Below are positions 28,672 to 37,179 of a stretch of DNA of 64,000 nucleotides, piece after piece. The notes below the pieces were generated by a model that saw nothing but the letters and a program-made list of their open reading frames with translations, did not search any database and was not told the DNA's origin. The translations under genes and the position numbers were made by a program. How positions within the stretch are numbered: the first letter of the stretch is position 1; every line of letters starts with the position of its first letter. Origin of the DNA: Sphingomonas endophytica (GTDB taxonomy: Bacteria; Pseudomonadota; Alphaproteobacteria; Sphingomonadales; Sphingomonadaceae); assembly GCF_001476895.1 (NCBI RefSeq), contig NZ_LDTB01000026.1, positions 32,147 through 96,146 of the forward strand, in the 5' to 3' direction.

Positions 28672-31517
28672 GCGATCGTCCCCGTCACGTCGGCGCAGCG
28701 CCCGCAAAGATCGCCATCGGCGGCGACATCGGGCAGATGCCGCCAGCAGCGGCCGCACTTGTGATAGTCGGTGCGGGTCACATCGACGGTCGGCGCGTCG
28801 GACACCCTGGCGACGATGAACAGCTCGGCCAGCGCATCGGCGTCGAGCGGCAGCTCGGGAACGGTCACCTCCGCCTCCAGGCTGGAGCGGATCGTCTTTT
28901 CCCGGCGCAATGGCTCGATCGCCTCGGTCACACGCTCGCGCAAGGCACGGATCGCCAGCCAGCGCTGCGCGACGTCCTCACCCGCCTGCGCGGGCAGCGA
29001 TGGCCATTCGAGCAGGTGGACCGAACTGTCGTCGGCGGGGAAGCGGGCCTGCCACACCTCCTCGGCGGTGAAGACCAGCACCGGCGCGGCATAGCGGACG
29101 AGCGCGTGGAACAGCACGTCGAGCATCGTGCGATAGGCGCGGCGCTTCACGTCGCTCGCGGCGTCGCAATAGAGCGAGTCCTTGCGCACGTCGAAGAAGA
29201 ACGCCGACAGATCCTCGTTGCAGAAGTCGGTCAGGCGGCGGACGTAGCGGTTGAACTCGTAACTCTCCGCCGCATCCTTCAGGTCGCGGTCGAGCGTATG
29301 GAGCAGGTGGAGCATGTAGCGCTCCAGCTCCGGCATCTCGGCAACCGGCACCCGCTCCGCGTCGGTGAACCCGTCGAGCGCCCCGAGCAGATAGCGGAAG
29401 GTGTTCCGCAACTTGCGATACGCATCCGACGCTGTGGCCAGCACCTCCTTGCCGATCCGCACGTCGTCGAAATAGTCGGTCGACACCGCCCACAGCCGCA
29501 GGATGTCCGCGCCCGACTCACCGATCACCTTGAGCGGATCGACGACGTTGCCGAGCGACTTGGACATCTTGCGCCCCTGCCCGTCGAGCGCGAAGCCGTG
29601 CGTCAGCACCGCGTCATAGGGTGCGCGTCCCCGCGTGCCGCAGCTCTCCAGCAGCGACGACTGGAACCAGCCGCGATGCTGGTCCGACCCCTCCACATAC
29701 AGGTTCGCGCGCGTCCCCTCGCCGTAACGCGCCTCGACGACGAAAGCGTGGGTCGAGCCCGAGTCGAACCACACGTCGAGGATGTCGTTGACGGGCTCGT
29801 AATCGGCGAGCGCGTACTGGTCGCCGAGCAATGCCTGATGCTCGGCGGTGTACCAGACATCGGCACCACCCTCGCGGAAGGCCGCGACGATGCGCGCGTT
29901 GACGGCCGGATCATTCAGATACTGGCCGGACTGGCGGTGGACGTAGAGCGCGATCGGCACGCCCCAGGCGCGCTGGCGGCTGATCACCCAGTCGGGCCGC
30001 CCCTCGACCATCGCGCGGATGCGGTTCTCGGCACGGGCGGGAACCCATTGCGTGCGCGAGATGGCGTCGAGCGCGATCTCGCGGAGGGAAGCGGCGTTGC
30101 CGGTCGCAGGCGCCGCGCTCGGGGCCGACGGCGCGCTTGGCGCGCCGACCTCCGCGGGACGATCTGCCCCCGGCAGGTCATCTTTTCCGCCTCGGTCCAT
30201 CGGGATGAACCATTGCGGGGTCGCGCGGAAGATCACCTTCGCCTTCGACCGCCACGAATGCGGATAGCTGTGCGCGAAATCGTCGCTGGCCGACAGCAGG
30301 TTGCCGGTCGCGCGCAGGTCCGAGCAGATCGGGCCATCGGCGGCGACGAACTTCTTGTTGATGACGCTGCCCTGCCCGCCGAGCCATGCCCAGTCGGCCC
30401 GGTACATGCCGCCGCCATCGACCGCGAACACCGGGTCGATGCCATGCTTCTTGCAAAGCAGGAAGTCGTCCTCGCCGTGGTCGGGGGCCATGTGGACCAT
30501 GCCGGTACCGGCGTCGGTGGTGACGAACTCGCCTTCCAGGAACGGACGCGGGGTCGCGAAGAAACCGCCCAGATGATGCATCGGGTGGCGCGCGGTCGCG
30601 CCCTCCAGCACCGGCCCCTTGATGAGCGCGATGATCTTGCCCATTTTGATGCCGGTCCGCTTGGTGAAGGCGGGCATCAGCGGCTCGGCGACCAGATAGC
30701 GCCGCCCGTCATGTTCGAACTGGAGGTAGTCGATCGCCGATCCATAGGCGAGCGCCTGATTGACCGGGATCGTCCACGGCGTGGTCGTCCAGATCACCGC
30801 CAGCGTGCCCGCCAGCCCCGGATATTCCGGGCAGTCGATCACCTCGAATCCGACGTCGATCTGCGTCGAGACGATATCTTCGTATTCGACCTCGGCCTCG
30901 GCCAGCGCGGTCTTCTCGACCGGGCTCCACATCACCGGCTTGGCGCCGCGATACAATTGCCCGCTCTCGGCGAACTTCAGCAGTTCGGCCGCGATCGTCG
31001 CCTCGGCCTCGTGACGCATGGTCAGATAGGGATCGTCCCAGTCGCCCATGACGCCCAGCCGCTCGAACTCCTGCCGCTGCACCGCGACCCATTTTTCGGC
31101 ATAGGCGCGGCATTCCGCGCGGAACTGCGCGACCGGCACCTGATCCTTGTCGAGCTTCTTGGCGCGATACGCCTCCTCGACCTTCCATTCGATCGGCAGG
31201 CCGTGGCAATCCCAGCCGGGCACGTAGGGCGCGTCATAGCCCATCAGGGTGCGGCTGCGGACGATCACGTCCTTCAGCACCTTGTTCATCGCGTGGCCCA
31301 TGTGGATGTCGCCATTGGCGTACGGCGGGCCGTCGTGGAGGATCCACCGCTCGCGCCCCTGCCGCTCGCGCCGCAGCCGGTCGTACAGCCCGATCCGCGT
31401 CCAGCGTTCGAGGATCGCGGGCTCCTTCTGCGCGAGCCCCGCCTTCATCGGGAAGTCGGTCTTCGGCAGGAAGACGGTGTCGCGCCAGTCGCGCGCGGTA
31501 TCGGATGCGTCGGCCAT
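28668..31517 (-). CDS. ileS: Isoleucyl-tRNA synthetase IleS
   Basis: 949-aa class I aminoacyl-tRNA synthetase. HIGH-type motif HMGH is at 72-75 and KMSKS at 650-654. The CP1 editing domain lies between, and a C-terminal zinc ribbon (CGRCWRHLP ... CGRC) is present. An Ala/Pro/Ser-rich insertion of about 25-40 residues occurs at roughly 439-477, just before LREIALDAISRTQWVP, where homologues have a short loop. The start is ATG 31517 after GGGGGG; an in-frame ATG at 31538 would add seven residues. ribF lies 28 bp upstream. Confidence 0.96.
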   Translation of the reverse strand: MADASDTARDWRDTVFLPKTDFPMKAGLAQKEPAILERWTRIGLYDRLRRERQGRERWILHDGPPYANGDIHMGHAMNKVLKDVIVRSRTLMGYDAPYVPGWDCHGLPIEWKVEEAYRAKKLDKDQVPVAQFRAECRAYAEKWVAVQRQEFERLGVMGDWDDPYLTMRHEAEATIAAELLKFAESGQLYRGAKPVMWSPVEKTALAEAEVEYEDIVSTQIDVGFEVIDCPEYPGLAGTLAVIWTTTPWTIPVNQALAYGSAIDYLQFEHDGRRYLVAEPLMPAFTKRTGIKMGKIIALIKGPVLEGATARHPMHHLGGFFATPRPFLEGEFVTTDAGTGMVHMAPDHGEDDFLLCKKHGIDPVFAVDGGGMYRADWAWLGGQGSVINKKFVAADGPICSDLRATGNLLSASDDFAHSYPHSWRSKAKVIFRATPQWFIPMDRGGKDDLPGADRPAEVGAPSAPSAPSAAPATGNAASLREIALDAISRTQWVPARAENRIRAMVEGRPDWVISRQRAWGVPIALYVHRQSGQYLNDPAVNARIVAAFREGGADVWYTAEHQALLGDQYALADYEPVNDILDVWFDSGSTHAFVVEARYGEGTRANLYVEGSDQHRGWFQSSLLESCGTRGRAPYDAVLTHGFALDGQGRKMSKSLGNVVDPLKVIGESGADILRLWAVSTDYFDDVRIGKEVLATASDAYRKLRNTFRYLLGALDGFTDAERVPVAEMPELERYMLHLLHTLDRDLKDAAESYEFNRYVRRLTDFCNEDLSAFFFDVRKDSLYCDAASDVKRRAYRTMLDVLFHALVRYAAPVLVFTAEEVWQARFPADDSSVHLLEWPSLPAQAGEDVAQRWLAIRALRERVTEAIEPLRREKTIRSSLEAEVTVPELPLDADALAELFIVARVSDAPTVDVTRTDYHKCGRCWRHLPDVAADGDLCGRCADVTGTIA

Positions 31518-31545
31518 GTGTCCCCCCGCCTTAACCATAGTTCCC

Positions 31546-32472
31546 TCAGCGCGCCAGCAACTCGCGGGCGCGCGCGCAATCCCTGTCCATCTGCGCGACC
31601 AGCGCGTCGAGGCCGTCGAACTTCGCCTCCGGGCGCAGCCACTCGATCAGTTCGACCTCGATCGGCTGACCGTACAGGTCGCCGGCGAAGTCGAAGAAAT
31701 GCGGCTCCAGCAATTCCTTGGGCGGGTCGAACGTGGGGCGGATGCCCAGGTTCGCCGCGCCGTCCAGCACGCGCCCGTCGCTCAATCGCCCGCGCACCGC
31801 GTAGATGCCATAAGCGGGGCGCAGATACGGCCCCATGTCGAGGTTGGCGGTCGGATAGCCGATCGTGCGGCCCAGCTTGTCGCCATGCTGCACCACGCCC
31901 TGGATCGCGTAGGGGCGGGTCAGCAGCCGCGCCGCGCCGCGCATGTCGCCGCCGCGCAGGGCGGCACGGATGCGGGTCGAGGACACCGGCTCGCCGTCGA
32001 GCATCACGGCGCCGACCGTATCGACCGAAAATCCGGCGGCTTCCGCCGAGCGGCGCAGCGTGGCGATGTCGCCGCTTTTGGCATGGCCAAAGGTGAAATC
32101 CTCACCGGTCACCACCCCGCCGACGCGGAGCGCGTCGACCAGCCGCTCCGCGACGAAGGCGTCGGCGGTCAGCGCGGCGAGCGCAGCGTCGAAGTGGAAG
32201 ACGACCATCGCGTCCGCCCCCGCCTGCGCGAACAGCCGCGCGCGCTGGTCCAGCGTCGTCAAACGGAACGGCTCGGCATCGGGACGGAAGTGGCGCACGG
32301 GATGCGGATCGAAGGTCGCGACCAGCGCGGGGCGCCGCTCGGCGCGCGCCCGTTCGACCGCGCGCGCGACCACCGCCTGATGCCCCAGGTGAAAACCGTC
32401 GAAATTGCCGAGCGCGACGATCCCGCCCGCCAGATGCGCGGGCACCGCCGAGCCGCCGTCAAGCCGCTCCAT
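31546..32472 (-). CDS. ribF: Bifunctional riboflavin kinase/FMN adenylyltransferase RibF
   Basis: 308-aa enzyme converting riboflavin to FMN and FAD. The N-terminal nucleotidyltransferase half has GNFDGFHLGHQ (about 22-32) and SSTRIRAAL near 165. The C-terminal riboflavin kinase half shows GRTIGYPTANL (the GxxxGxPTAN motif, about 204-214) and GIYAVRGRL. It starts the minus-strand operon ribF-ileS-lspA-DUF3035, the common proteobacterial arrangement. Confidence 0.95.
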   Translation of the reverse strand: MERLDGGSAVPAHLAGGIVALGNFDGFHLGHQAVVARAVERARAERRPALVATFDPHPVRHFRPDAEPFRLTTLDQRARLFAQAGADAMVVFHFDAALAALTADAFVAERLVDALRVGGVVTGEDFTFGHAKSGDIATLRRSAEAAGFSVDTVGAVMLDGEPVSSTRIRAALRGGDMRGAARLLTRPYAIQGVVQHGDKLGRTIGYPTANLDMGPYLRPAYGIYAVRGRLSDGRVLDGAANLGIRPTFDPPKELLEPHFFDFAGDLYGQPIEVELIEWLRPEAKFDGLDALVAQMDRDCARARELLAR

Positions 32473-32496
32473 CGCCCGCCCTTAGCCGTTGCGCCA

Positions 32497-32964
32497 TCAC
32501 CGTACCAGCGTCACGAAATCATGGGCCGGGCGATCGCCTTCGGCAGGATGCGACTCGCGCGCGATCTCGCGCCAGCCGCTGAAGCCGGGGACGATGGCAT
32601 CGCCCTCCGGCGACACGTGCACCTCCGTCAGTTCGATGCGATCGGCACGATCGAGGAACAGCGCGAAGACCTCCGCGCCGCCGATCACCGCCACCTCGCC
32701 ATTGCCGGCGAGCGCAAGCGCTTCGCCGGGCTCGTGCGCCGCCTCGGCACCCGGCGCGGCCCAGTCGCGGTCGCGGGTCAGCACGATATGCCGTCGGCCG
32801 GGCAACGGCGCGGGGAAGCTCTCGAAGGTCTTGCGCCCCATCACCAGCGGCTTGCCCATCGTCAGCGCCTTGAAGCGCTTCAGGTCCGCGGGCAGCTGCC
32901 ACGGCAGCCGCCCGTCGACACCGATGACGCCGTTGTCGGCGCGCGCGAGGAAAAAGACGATCAT
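32497..32964 (-). CDS. folA: Dihydrofolate reductase FolA
   Basis: 155-aa NADPH-dependent reductase producing tetrahydrofolate. Visible motifs are IGVDGRLPWQLPADLKRFK (residues about 14-32, with the substrate-binding acidic residue at D27), MGRKTFESFP and VIGGAEVF. The start is ATG 32964 (MIVFFLARADNGVIG); upstream codons are not family-like. The gene lies between the metallophosphatase and ribF on the same strand; thyA is not nearby. Confidence 0.93.
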   Translation of the reverse strand: MIVFFLARADNGVIGVDGRLPWQLPADLKRFKALTMGKPLVMGRKTFESFPAPLPGRRHIVLTRDRDWAAPGAEAAHEPGEALALAGNGEVAVIGGAEVFALFLDRADRIELTEVHVSPEGDAIVPGFSGWREIARESHPAEGDRPAHDFVTLVR

Positions 32965-33005
32965 GCCGCCCGCGCTAGGCGCAGATGCGTGCTTGCGAAA
33001 GGGCA

Positions 33006-33773
33006 TCATGCCAGGTCCAGCCGACTGGTCAGCGTCCAGCGCGCATCGTCCTCCAGCCCCAGCGCGGTGAGGCGACCAGTGCGGTAGGCGCCGGTATCGA
33101 TGCCGATGCGGTTATGGCGGAACTGCGGGGTCGTCACGATCGTGTGTCCGTGTACCACCACCACGCCATGGTCGACGCGGCTGTCGAGGAAGCCGCCACG
33201 AATCCAGCGCAGGTCGCGCCCTGCCTGTTCCTCGAGCGGAATGCCGGGGCGGATGCCGGCATGAACGAAGAGATAGTCGCCGATCCGCACCTGATCGAGC
33301 ATCGCCTCCATGAAGGCGACATGCGCGGGCGGAATCGCGGTGCGCAACGCCGGCAGGAAAGCATCCGGATCACGCCAGTAGAGCGCCGGGTCCATGCCGT
33401 AGCTCTCCAGCGTCTCGGCACCGCCATGTCCCAGCCAGTCGCCCGCCACGGTCATGTCGCCCGCCAGGATCGCCAGCAGCATTTCCTCGTGATTGCCGCG
33501 CAGGAAATAGCGGGTGCCGACCAGATCCCGCTGCGCGACCAGCATGTCGAGCACCGCCGCCGATCCCGGACCGCGATCGATCAGGTCGCCCAGGAACACG
33601 ACATGCACCTGCGGGTCGCCGCCCCGCGCCACATGATCGTCACCGATCCATCCGAGCAACGGGCGCAGCAGGTCCGCGCGGCCGTGGACGTCACCGACGG
33701 CATAGACGCGCATCCCCGGCGGCACATGATAGCGTCGCGTCGGCGGCAGCCCGAGTAGGTAACGCAGCGTCAC
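33006..33773 (-). CDS. Metallophosphoesterase of the PPP serine/threonine phosphatase type
   Basis: 255-aa cytosolic phosphoesterase with the three PPP motifs GDVHGR (27-32), GDLIDRGP (62-69) and GNHE (93-96), followed by C-terminal metal-ligand His segments (FVHAGIRPG, VVVHGHTI). It could be a protein Ser/Thr phosphatase or a nucleotide (Ap4A-like) hydrolase; bacterial PPP members do both. It is followed by folA on the same strand. Confidence 0.85.
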   Translation of the reverse strand: MTLRYLLGLPPTRRYHVPPGMRVYAVGDVHGRADLLRPLLGWIGDDHVARGGDPQVHVVFLGDLIDRGPGSAAVLDMLVAQRDLVGTRYFLRGNHEEMLLAILAGDMTVAGDWLGHGGAETLESYGMDPALYWRDPDAFLPALRTAIPPAHVAFMEAMLDQVRIGDYLFVHAGIRPGIPLEEQAGRDLRWIRGGFLDSRVDHGVVVVHGHTIVTTPQFRHNRIGIDTGAYRTGRLTALGLEDDARWTLTSRLDLA

Positions 33774-33797
33774 GGCCAGCGACGTCCGCCCATGCGC

Positions 33798-34730
33798 TCA
33801 GGCGAACAGCATCGCGTCGATGCGGTCGAGCACCGGGGCGCCATGCGCGAACTTGCGCGCGAAATGCGCGTTCGATGCCGAGATCGCCGGCAGGTCCGCC
33901 TCGGTCAGCAGTTGCGGATGCGCGCCGCCGCCATTCCATTGCGCGTAGCGATGGTTGTCGCGCACCAGCCGCAGCCCGGGCTCGTTGCAGAGCACGGTCT
34001 GGTAATAGCATTCCTCCGGGATAGCCCGCATCGTCAGATGCTTCTGGACGCGCAGATGCTGCTCGGTCGGGTTGAGCAGCAATTGCGCCACGCGCGCGTT
34101 GCCGGTGATCCAATGGTCGCCATAGAAGCAGGGAAATTGCTTCGAGAAGGGCGAGAAGGGCGTCGCGAACGGCAGGTGGACCGTGAACCGCCCCGGTCGC
34201 ACGCGCCGGCCGGCATCGTTGAAGCGCAGGATCGGCAGCCACAGCTCGGCGCCCTCGTAATGGCTCCATTTCAGCCGGCGATTGCCGTCCGACTCGAACT
34301 GATCCAGCTCCGGGTTGCGCGGGCCGAAACGCGCGCGCGCGCTCGCCACCGTGTCGCCGACCTGCCGAAAATCGATCAGCGCGTCGGCGTCCAGCCGCGC
34401 GAGGTCGGCGCGCACCGCCGCGGCATCGCGGATCGGATAATCCGCGCCGCTCAGCAGGATGAACCAGTCCGGCGCGGCATGATCGTACAGCAGCCGCAGG
34501 CCCGCCAGGAAGGCCCGCACCACCGACCATTTCGCCCAACCGGTGCGGACACTGGGGTGAACGAAGCGGACGTTGCCGGGAAAGGCCGCTTCATCGAGCG
34601 CGCATTGCGCGAAATCGTGATGACAGGCGATCGGCGGATCGCCGTACAGCCGGTTGAGCGTCCGCACGAGCCGGAGCAGCTGCTCCGGCTCGCGATGCGA
34701 TAGAAGGACGAAACCGATCGTGCCGCTCAT
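33798..34730 (-). CDS. Core-2/I-branching-type beta-1,6-N-acetylglucosaminyltransferase
   Basis: 310-aa cytosolic glycosyltransferase of the GT14 type. It begins MSGTIGFVLLSHREPEQLL, then has the family-typical WAKWSVVRAFLAGLRLL, DWFILLSGADYPIR and later ECYYQTVLCN segments. The acceptor is unknown, but the gene lies at the edge of the surface-polymer cluster and may add a branch to it. The start is ATG 34730; an in-frame ATG 18 codons earlier is less likely. Confidence 0.8.
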   Translation of the reverse strand: MSGTIGFVLLSHREPEQLLRLVRTLNRLYGDPPIACHHDFAQCALDEAAFPGNVRFVHPSVRTGWAKWSVVRAFLAGLRLLYDHAAPDWFILLSGADYPIRDAAAVRADLARLDADALIDFRQVGDTVASARARFGPRNPELDQFESDGNRRLKWSHYEGAELWLPILRFNDAGRRVRPGRFTVHLPFATPFSPFSKQFPCFYGDHWITGNARVAQLLLNPTEQHLRVQKHLTMRAIPEECYYQTVLCNEPGLRLVRDNHRYAQWNGGGAHPQLLTEADLPAISASNAHFARKFAHGAPVLDRIDAMLFA

Positions 34731-34887
34731 CGCCCGACACCCCGGACGGACGCGATGGGCGAATCGGCGCGGCGGGCAGGACACGGGTTGGACAGGATCA
34801 GGCTCCGGCTCACGAGGTGGTGCACATAGCGTGGATTTCCTAATCGCGCGCTACCTGATGCGCGATACCATCCTTCCGGACATGAAA

Positions 34888-34919
34888 ACGGCGGCGTGCC
34901 CGACCGGGCACACCGCCGT
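34888..34919 (-). terminator. Terminator of the PEPxxWA-CTERM gene
   Basis: Arms ACGGCGGCGTGCCCG (34888-34902) and CGGGCACACCGCCGT (34905-34919) pair over 15 positions with one mismatch and are followed on the minus strand by TTTTC. They lie 53 bp after the stop of the minus-strand gene at 34973. Confidence 0.8.
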
Positions 34920-34972
34920 CTTGCTCATTCGTGATCCCGCCCGGACGCGATGCGCCGGGCGGGACAGCGCGA

Positions 34973-35527
34973 TCAGATCGCCTGCGCGATGCGAACCGAC
35001 GGGCGGCGACGCATCGCATAGCCGACCACGCCGAAGCCCAGGATCATCAGCGCCCAGGTCGCCGGTTCCGGCACCGCGTTGCGGGTCCAGGAGACGTTGC
35101 CGACGTACGAGCCGGTCTGCACGACGCCATAGGTGACGCGCAGGCTCTGCGGGTTGGCGCCCGACTGCGTCATCGGGATCGACGCCTTATAGGTGTTGTC
35201 CGCGCTGTTGTAGACCGGCGTCGCGTCCGGGCCGCCGTTGATCGACAGGCCGAGCAGCTTGATGCCAGCCGCCAGCGTCACGCTGATCGTCGACACCTGA
35301 CCCGCGAGCACGCCGCTGCTCGGGACCGCGAACGAATAATAGTCCGAGTAGGTGTTGACGTCGCCGGTGAAGGTGTTGCCGAAGATCCCGCTCTGGATAT
35401 CCGCCGTGCCGTTCATGCTGATCGTGCACGGCGCCGCCGACGTGCACAGGTTCAGCGCCGCTGCCATCGCCGGCGACGCCATGGTCATCGTTCCCGCGAC
35501 CAGCGCGGCTGCAAAAATCTTCTTCAT
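34973..35527 (-). CDS. PEPxxWA-CTERM sorting-signal secreted protein
   Basis: 184-aa exported protein. A signal peptide (about 1-23, MAAA end) and a beta-rich mature region precede a C-terminal sorting signal: PEPATWA (153-159), a hydrophobic helix (160-171) and the basic cluster RRR (173-175). Such proteins are substrates of exosortases, which cleave near PEP and release them to the surface. An exosortase-V-like gene lies 11 kb away in the same polymer region. The start is ATG 35527, with GGGGAG 7 nt upstream. A strong terminator follows. Confidence 0.88.
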   Translation of the reverse strand: MKKIFAAALVAGTMTMASPAMAAALNLCTSAAPCTISMNGTADIQSGIFGNTFTGDVNTYSDYYSFAVPSSGVLAGQVSTISVTLAAGIKLLGLSINGGPDATPVYNSADNTYKASIPMTQSGANPQSLRVTYGVVQTGSYVGNVSWTRNAVPEPATWALMILGFGVVGYAMRRRPSVRIAQAI

Positions 35528-35827
35528 GCCCAAACTCCCCGTAACCCTGTTGTGCCTTCACGTACCACTGCGCGACCCGCCGTTGCGGAGGCATCCCGTC
35601 GGTCGCCCACCACTGATTCGCTTATGGCATCTTCACGATTTGGAAACCATCGGTAAAATCGATGCTACCCGTTGAAAATGCTCACCTAAGCTAACGTACA
35701 GGATTACGGCTGCGCCTTCCCCTGTACGATGGGTGCGAAACGCGGCTTTTCGTGTTTGGATGCGGCGCAAAATCGCCAATTTGGGTCTCGATTTGAGACA
35801 AGCCCGCGAAATTAGCGAGTTAGCTGA
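35528..35827. other. Upstream region of the PEPxxWA protein, AT-richer than surroundings
   Basis: 300 bp without a recognisable gene and visibly lower in G+C than flanking DNA (AT-rich around 35625-35700 and 35760-35840). It should contain the promoter of the PEPxxWA-CTERM gene and the 3' end of the membrane-protein operon. Confidence 0.5.
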
Positions 35828-36397
35828 TTAAAAAATGTTGAACGGTCGGGAGCGTGCCGCCCGCAGCGCAGCAACGAACACGACAACAATGCCGCCAATC
35901 TCCAGAATCCAGTTCCAGCGAATTCCGAGTATCTGCGATTGGATGAAAAGATCAACGTGGTGGAACGATGCCGCTCGCACGACAACGTAACCATAGATAA
36001 AGATCAGTCCAAGTATTGCCGCAGCCATGCTGCGATGCAACATGGCCCTGTAGCGTAACGCAACCGCTCCGCTCGCGAGGCCCGCCGCCAAAACCGCGAA
36101 GATGAACGACGCCTGAAGCGTCCTCCGCTGTTCGTACCAGCCTTCGCTTCTGGCCGCGTCGCGCAGCACCTGTGTAAAAAGCGATTGCAGATCAAGCTGC
36201 TTGTTGATGCCGAGCGCGAACATCATCACCGCGACACCGCCCCAGAACAGGCCATGTACCCGCGACTCGGATCCTGGGCAGGCCGGACCGCGCCGCGCGG
36301 TGACTATACACGCAATCCCCGCCGCAACGTAGGCGACCACGGTCAGCCAGCCAATCACGGTGGGATCACCGATCCCGGGCGACCAGCGATCGTTCAC
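35828..36397 (-). CDS. Unknown multi-pass membrane protein coupled to the GT26 gene
   Basis: 189-aa protein with about five hydrophobic segments (roughly 15-34, 48-65, 93-112, 122-140, 162-180). I do not recognise the family. It starts with a GTG that overlaps the stop of the GT26 gene (GTGA), so it is translationally coupled to it. Its base composition is lower in G+C than its neighbours, and codons are less biased, suggesting a different history. A role in polymer or lipid-linked-sugar handling is only suggested by position. Confidence 0.65.
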   Translation of the reverse strand: MNDRWSPGIGDPTVIGWLTVVAYVAAGIACIVTARRGPACPGSESRVHGLFWGGVAVMMFALGINKQLDLQSLFTQVLRDAARSEGWYEQRRTLQASFIFAVLAAGLASGAVALRYRAMLHRSMAAAILGLIFIYGYVVVRAASFHHVDLFIQSQILGIRWNWILEIGGIVVVFVAALRAARSRPFNIF

Positions 36398-37179
36398 CGC
36401 TTACCGTGACCGCGATGCCATGCGCGCGCCATCCGGAAGATGCGCGGCCCGTCAACGAGATAGCGACGCCAGAGACGCCCCGGCTGCGAAACGAGCCGAT
36501 GCGCCCATTCCAGTCCGAGTCGCTGCACCATGCGGGGCGCACGCCTTTGCCGCCCGACGATGAAATCGAGCGAGGCGCCGATGCACAAGGCACAACCCGT
36601 CGCGCGCCCCGCCTGCGCGATCCGCCGCGCGAGCAACTCCTGCTGCGGTGATCCTACCGCAATGAAGAGGAAACGGGCGCGCGCCTCGCGCCCGAACGTC
36701 ACGGCCGCCGCCAGAGCTTGTTCATTGCGAAGAAGTCCCATGGGCGGCACGTGCTGTACCCAGTCGAGCAGCGGAAAGCGCGCGCGCAACCCCGCCAGCA
36801 GATCCGCATCGCCGCCGATGATCGCGATCCGGTCGCCCGGCCTCGCCACGTCGTGGAGCAACCGCACCGTCAGGTCGCTGCCCGGCGCGAGCGGCAGCGC
36901 AACGCCGTAAATCCGGGCGAGTCGCGCCAGCACGCGGCTGTCGCAGAGCACGAGCGTCGCCTCGTCATAGGCGGCGCGGAGTTCCTGGCCCAGCGCCTCG
37001 CCCTCTCCCAGCGCCTCCAGCCGGACGAGATGGTCGACATTGGGGGTGACGACGTAGCGATACGGATCGCCGACCGTGACATCGGACAGCCATCGCGAAG
37101 CGGCGGCGGTGTCGAGCGGGTCGAATCCGATGCCGATGAAGGCGCGACGCGGCGCGGCCGCGGGCGATTCAATATGCAT
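36394..37179 (-). CDS. WecG/TagA/CpsF-family glycosyltransferase (GT26)
   Basis: 261-aa cytosolic or membrane-associated glycosyltransferase that would add the second sugar to a polyprenyl-linked primer. The family hallmarks TPNVDHLV (about 45-52), the middle GSPQQELLARR and GASLDFIVGRQRRAPRMVQ (about 203-221) are present. GumM of xanthan synthesis belongs to this family. The start overlaps the end of the priming transferase by 11 bp, consistent with sequential action. Confidence 0.9.
   Translation of the reverse strand: MHIESPAAAPRRAFIGIGFDPLDTAAASRWLSDVTVGDPYRYVVTPNVDHLVRLEALGEGEALGQELRAAYDEATLVLCDSRVLARLARIYGVALPLAPGSDLTVRLLHDVARPGDRIAIIGGDADLLAGLRARFPLLDWVQHVPPMGLLRNEQALAAAVTFGREARARFLFIAVGSPQQELLARRIAQAGRATGCALCIGASLDFIVGRQRRAPRMVQRLGLEWAHRLVSQPGRLWRRYLVDGPRIFRMARAWHRGHGKR

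Noticed and set aside
28737..32096. A 1119-codon forward open frame across ileS and ribF
   Set aside because: It is the antisense of intact ileS and ribF, has Arg/His/Gln-rich shadow composition and no domain. The minus-strand genes have all expected motifs.
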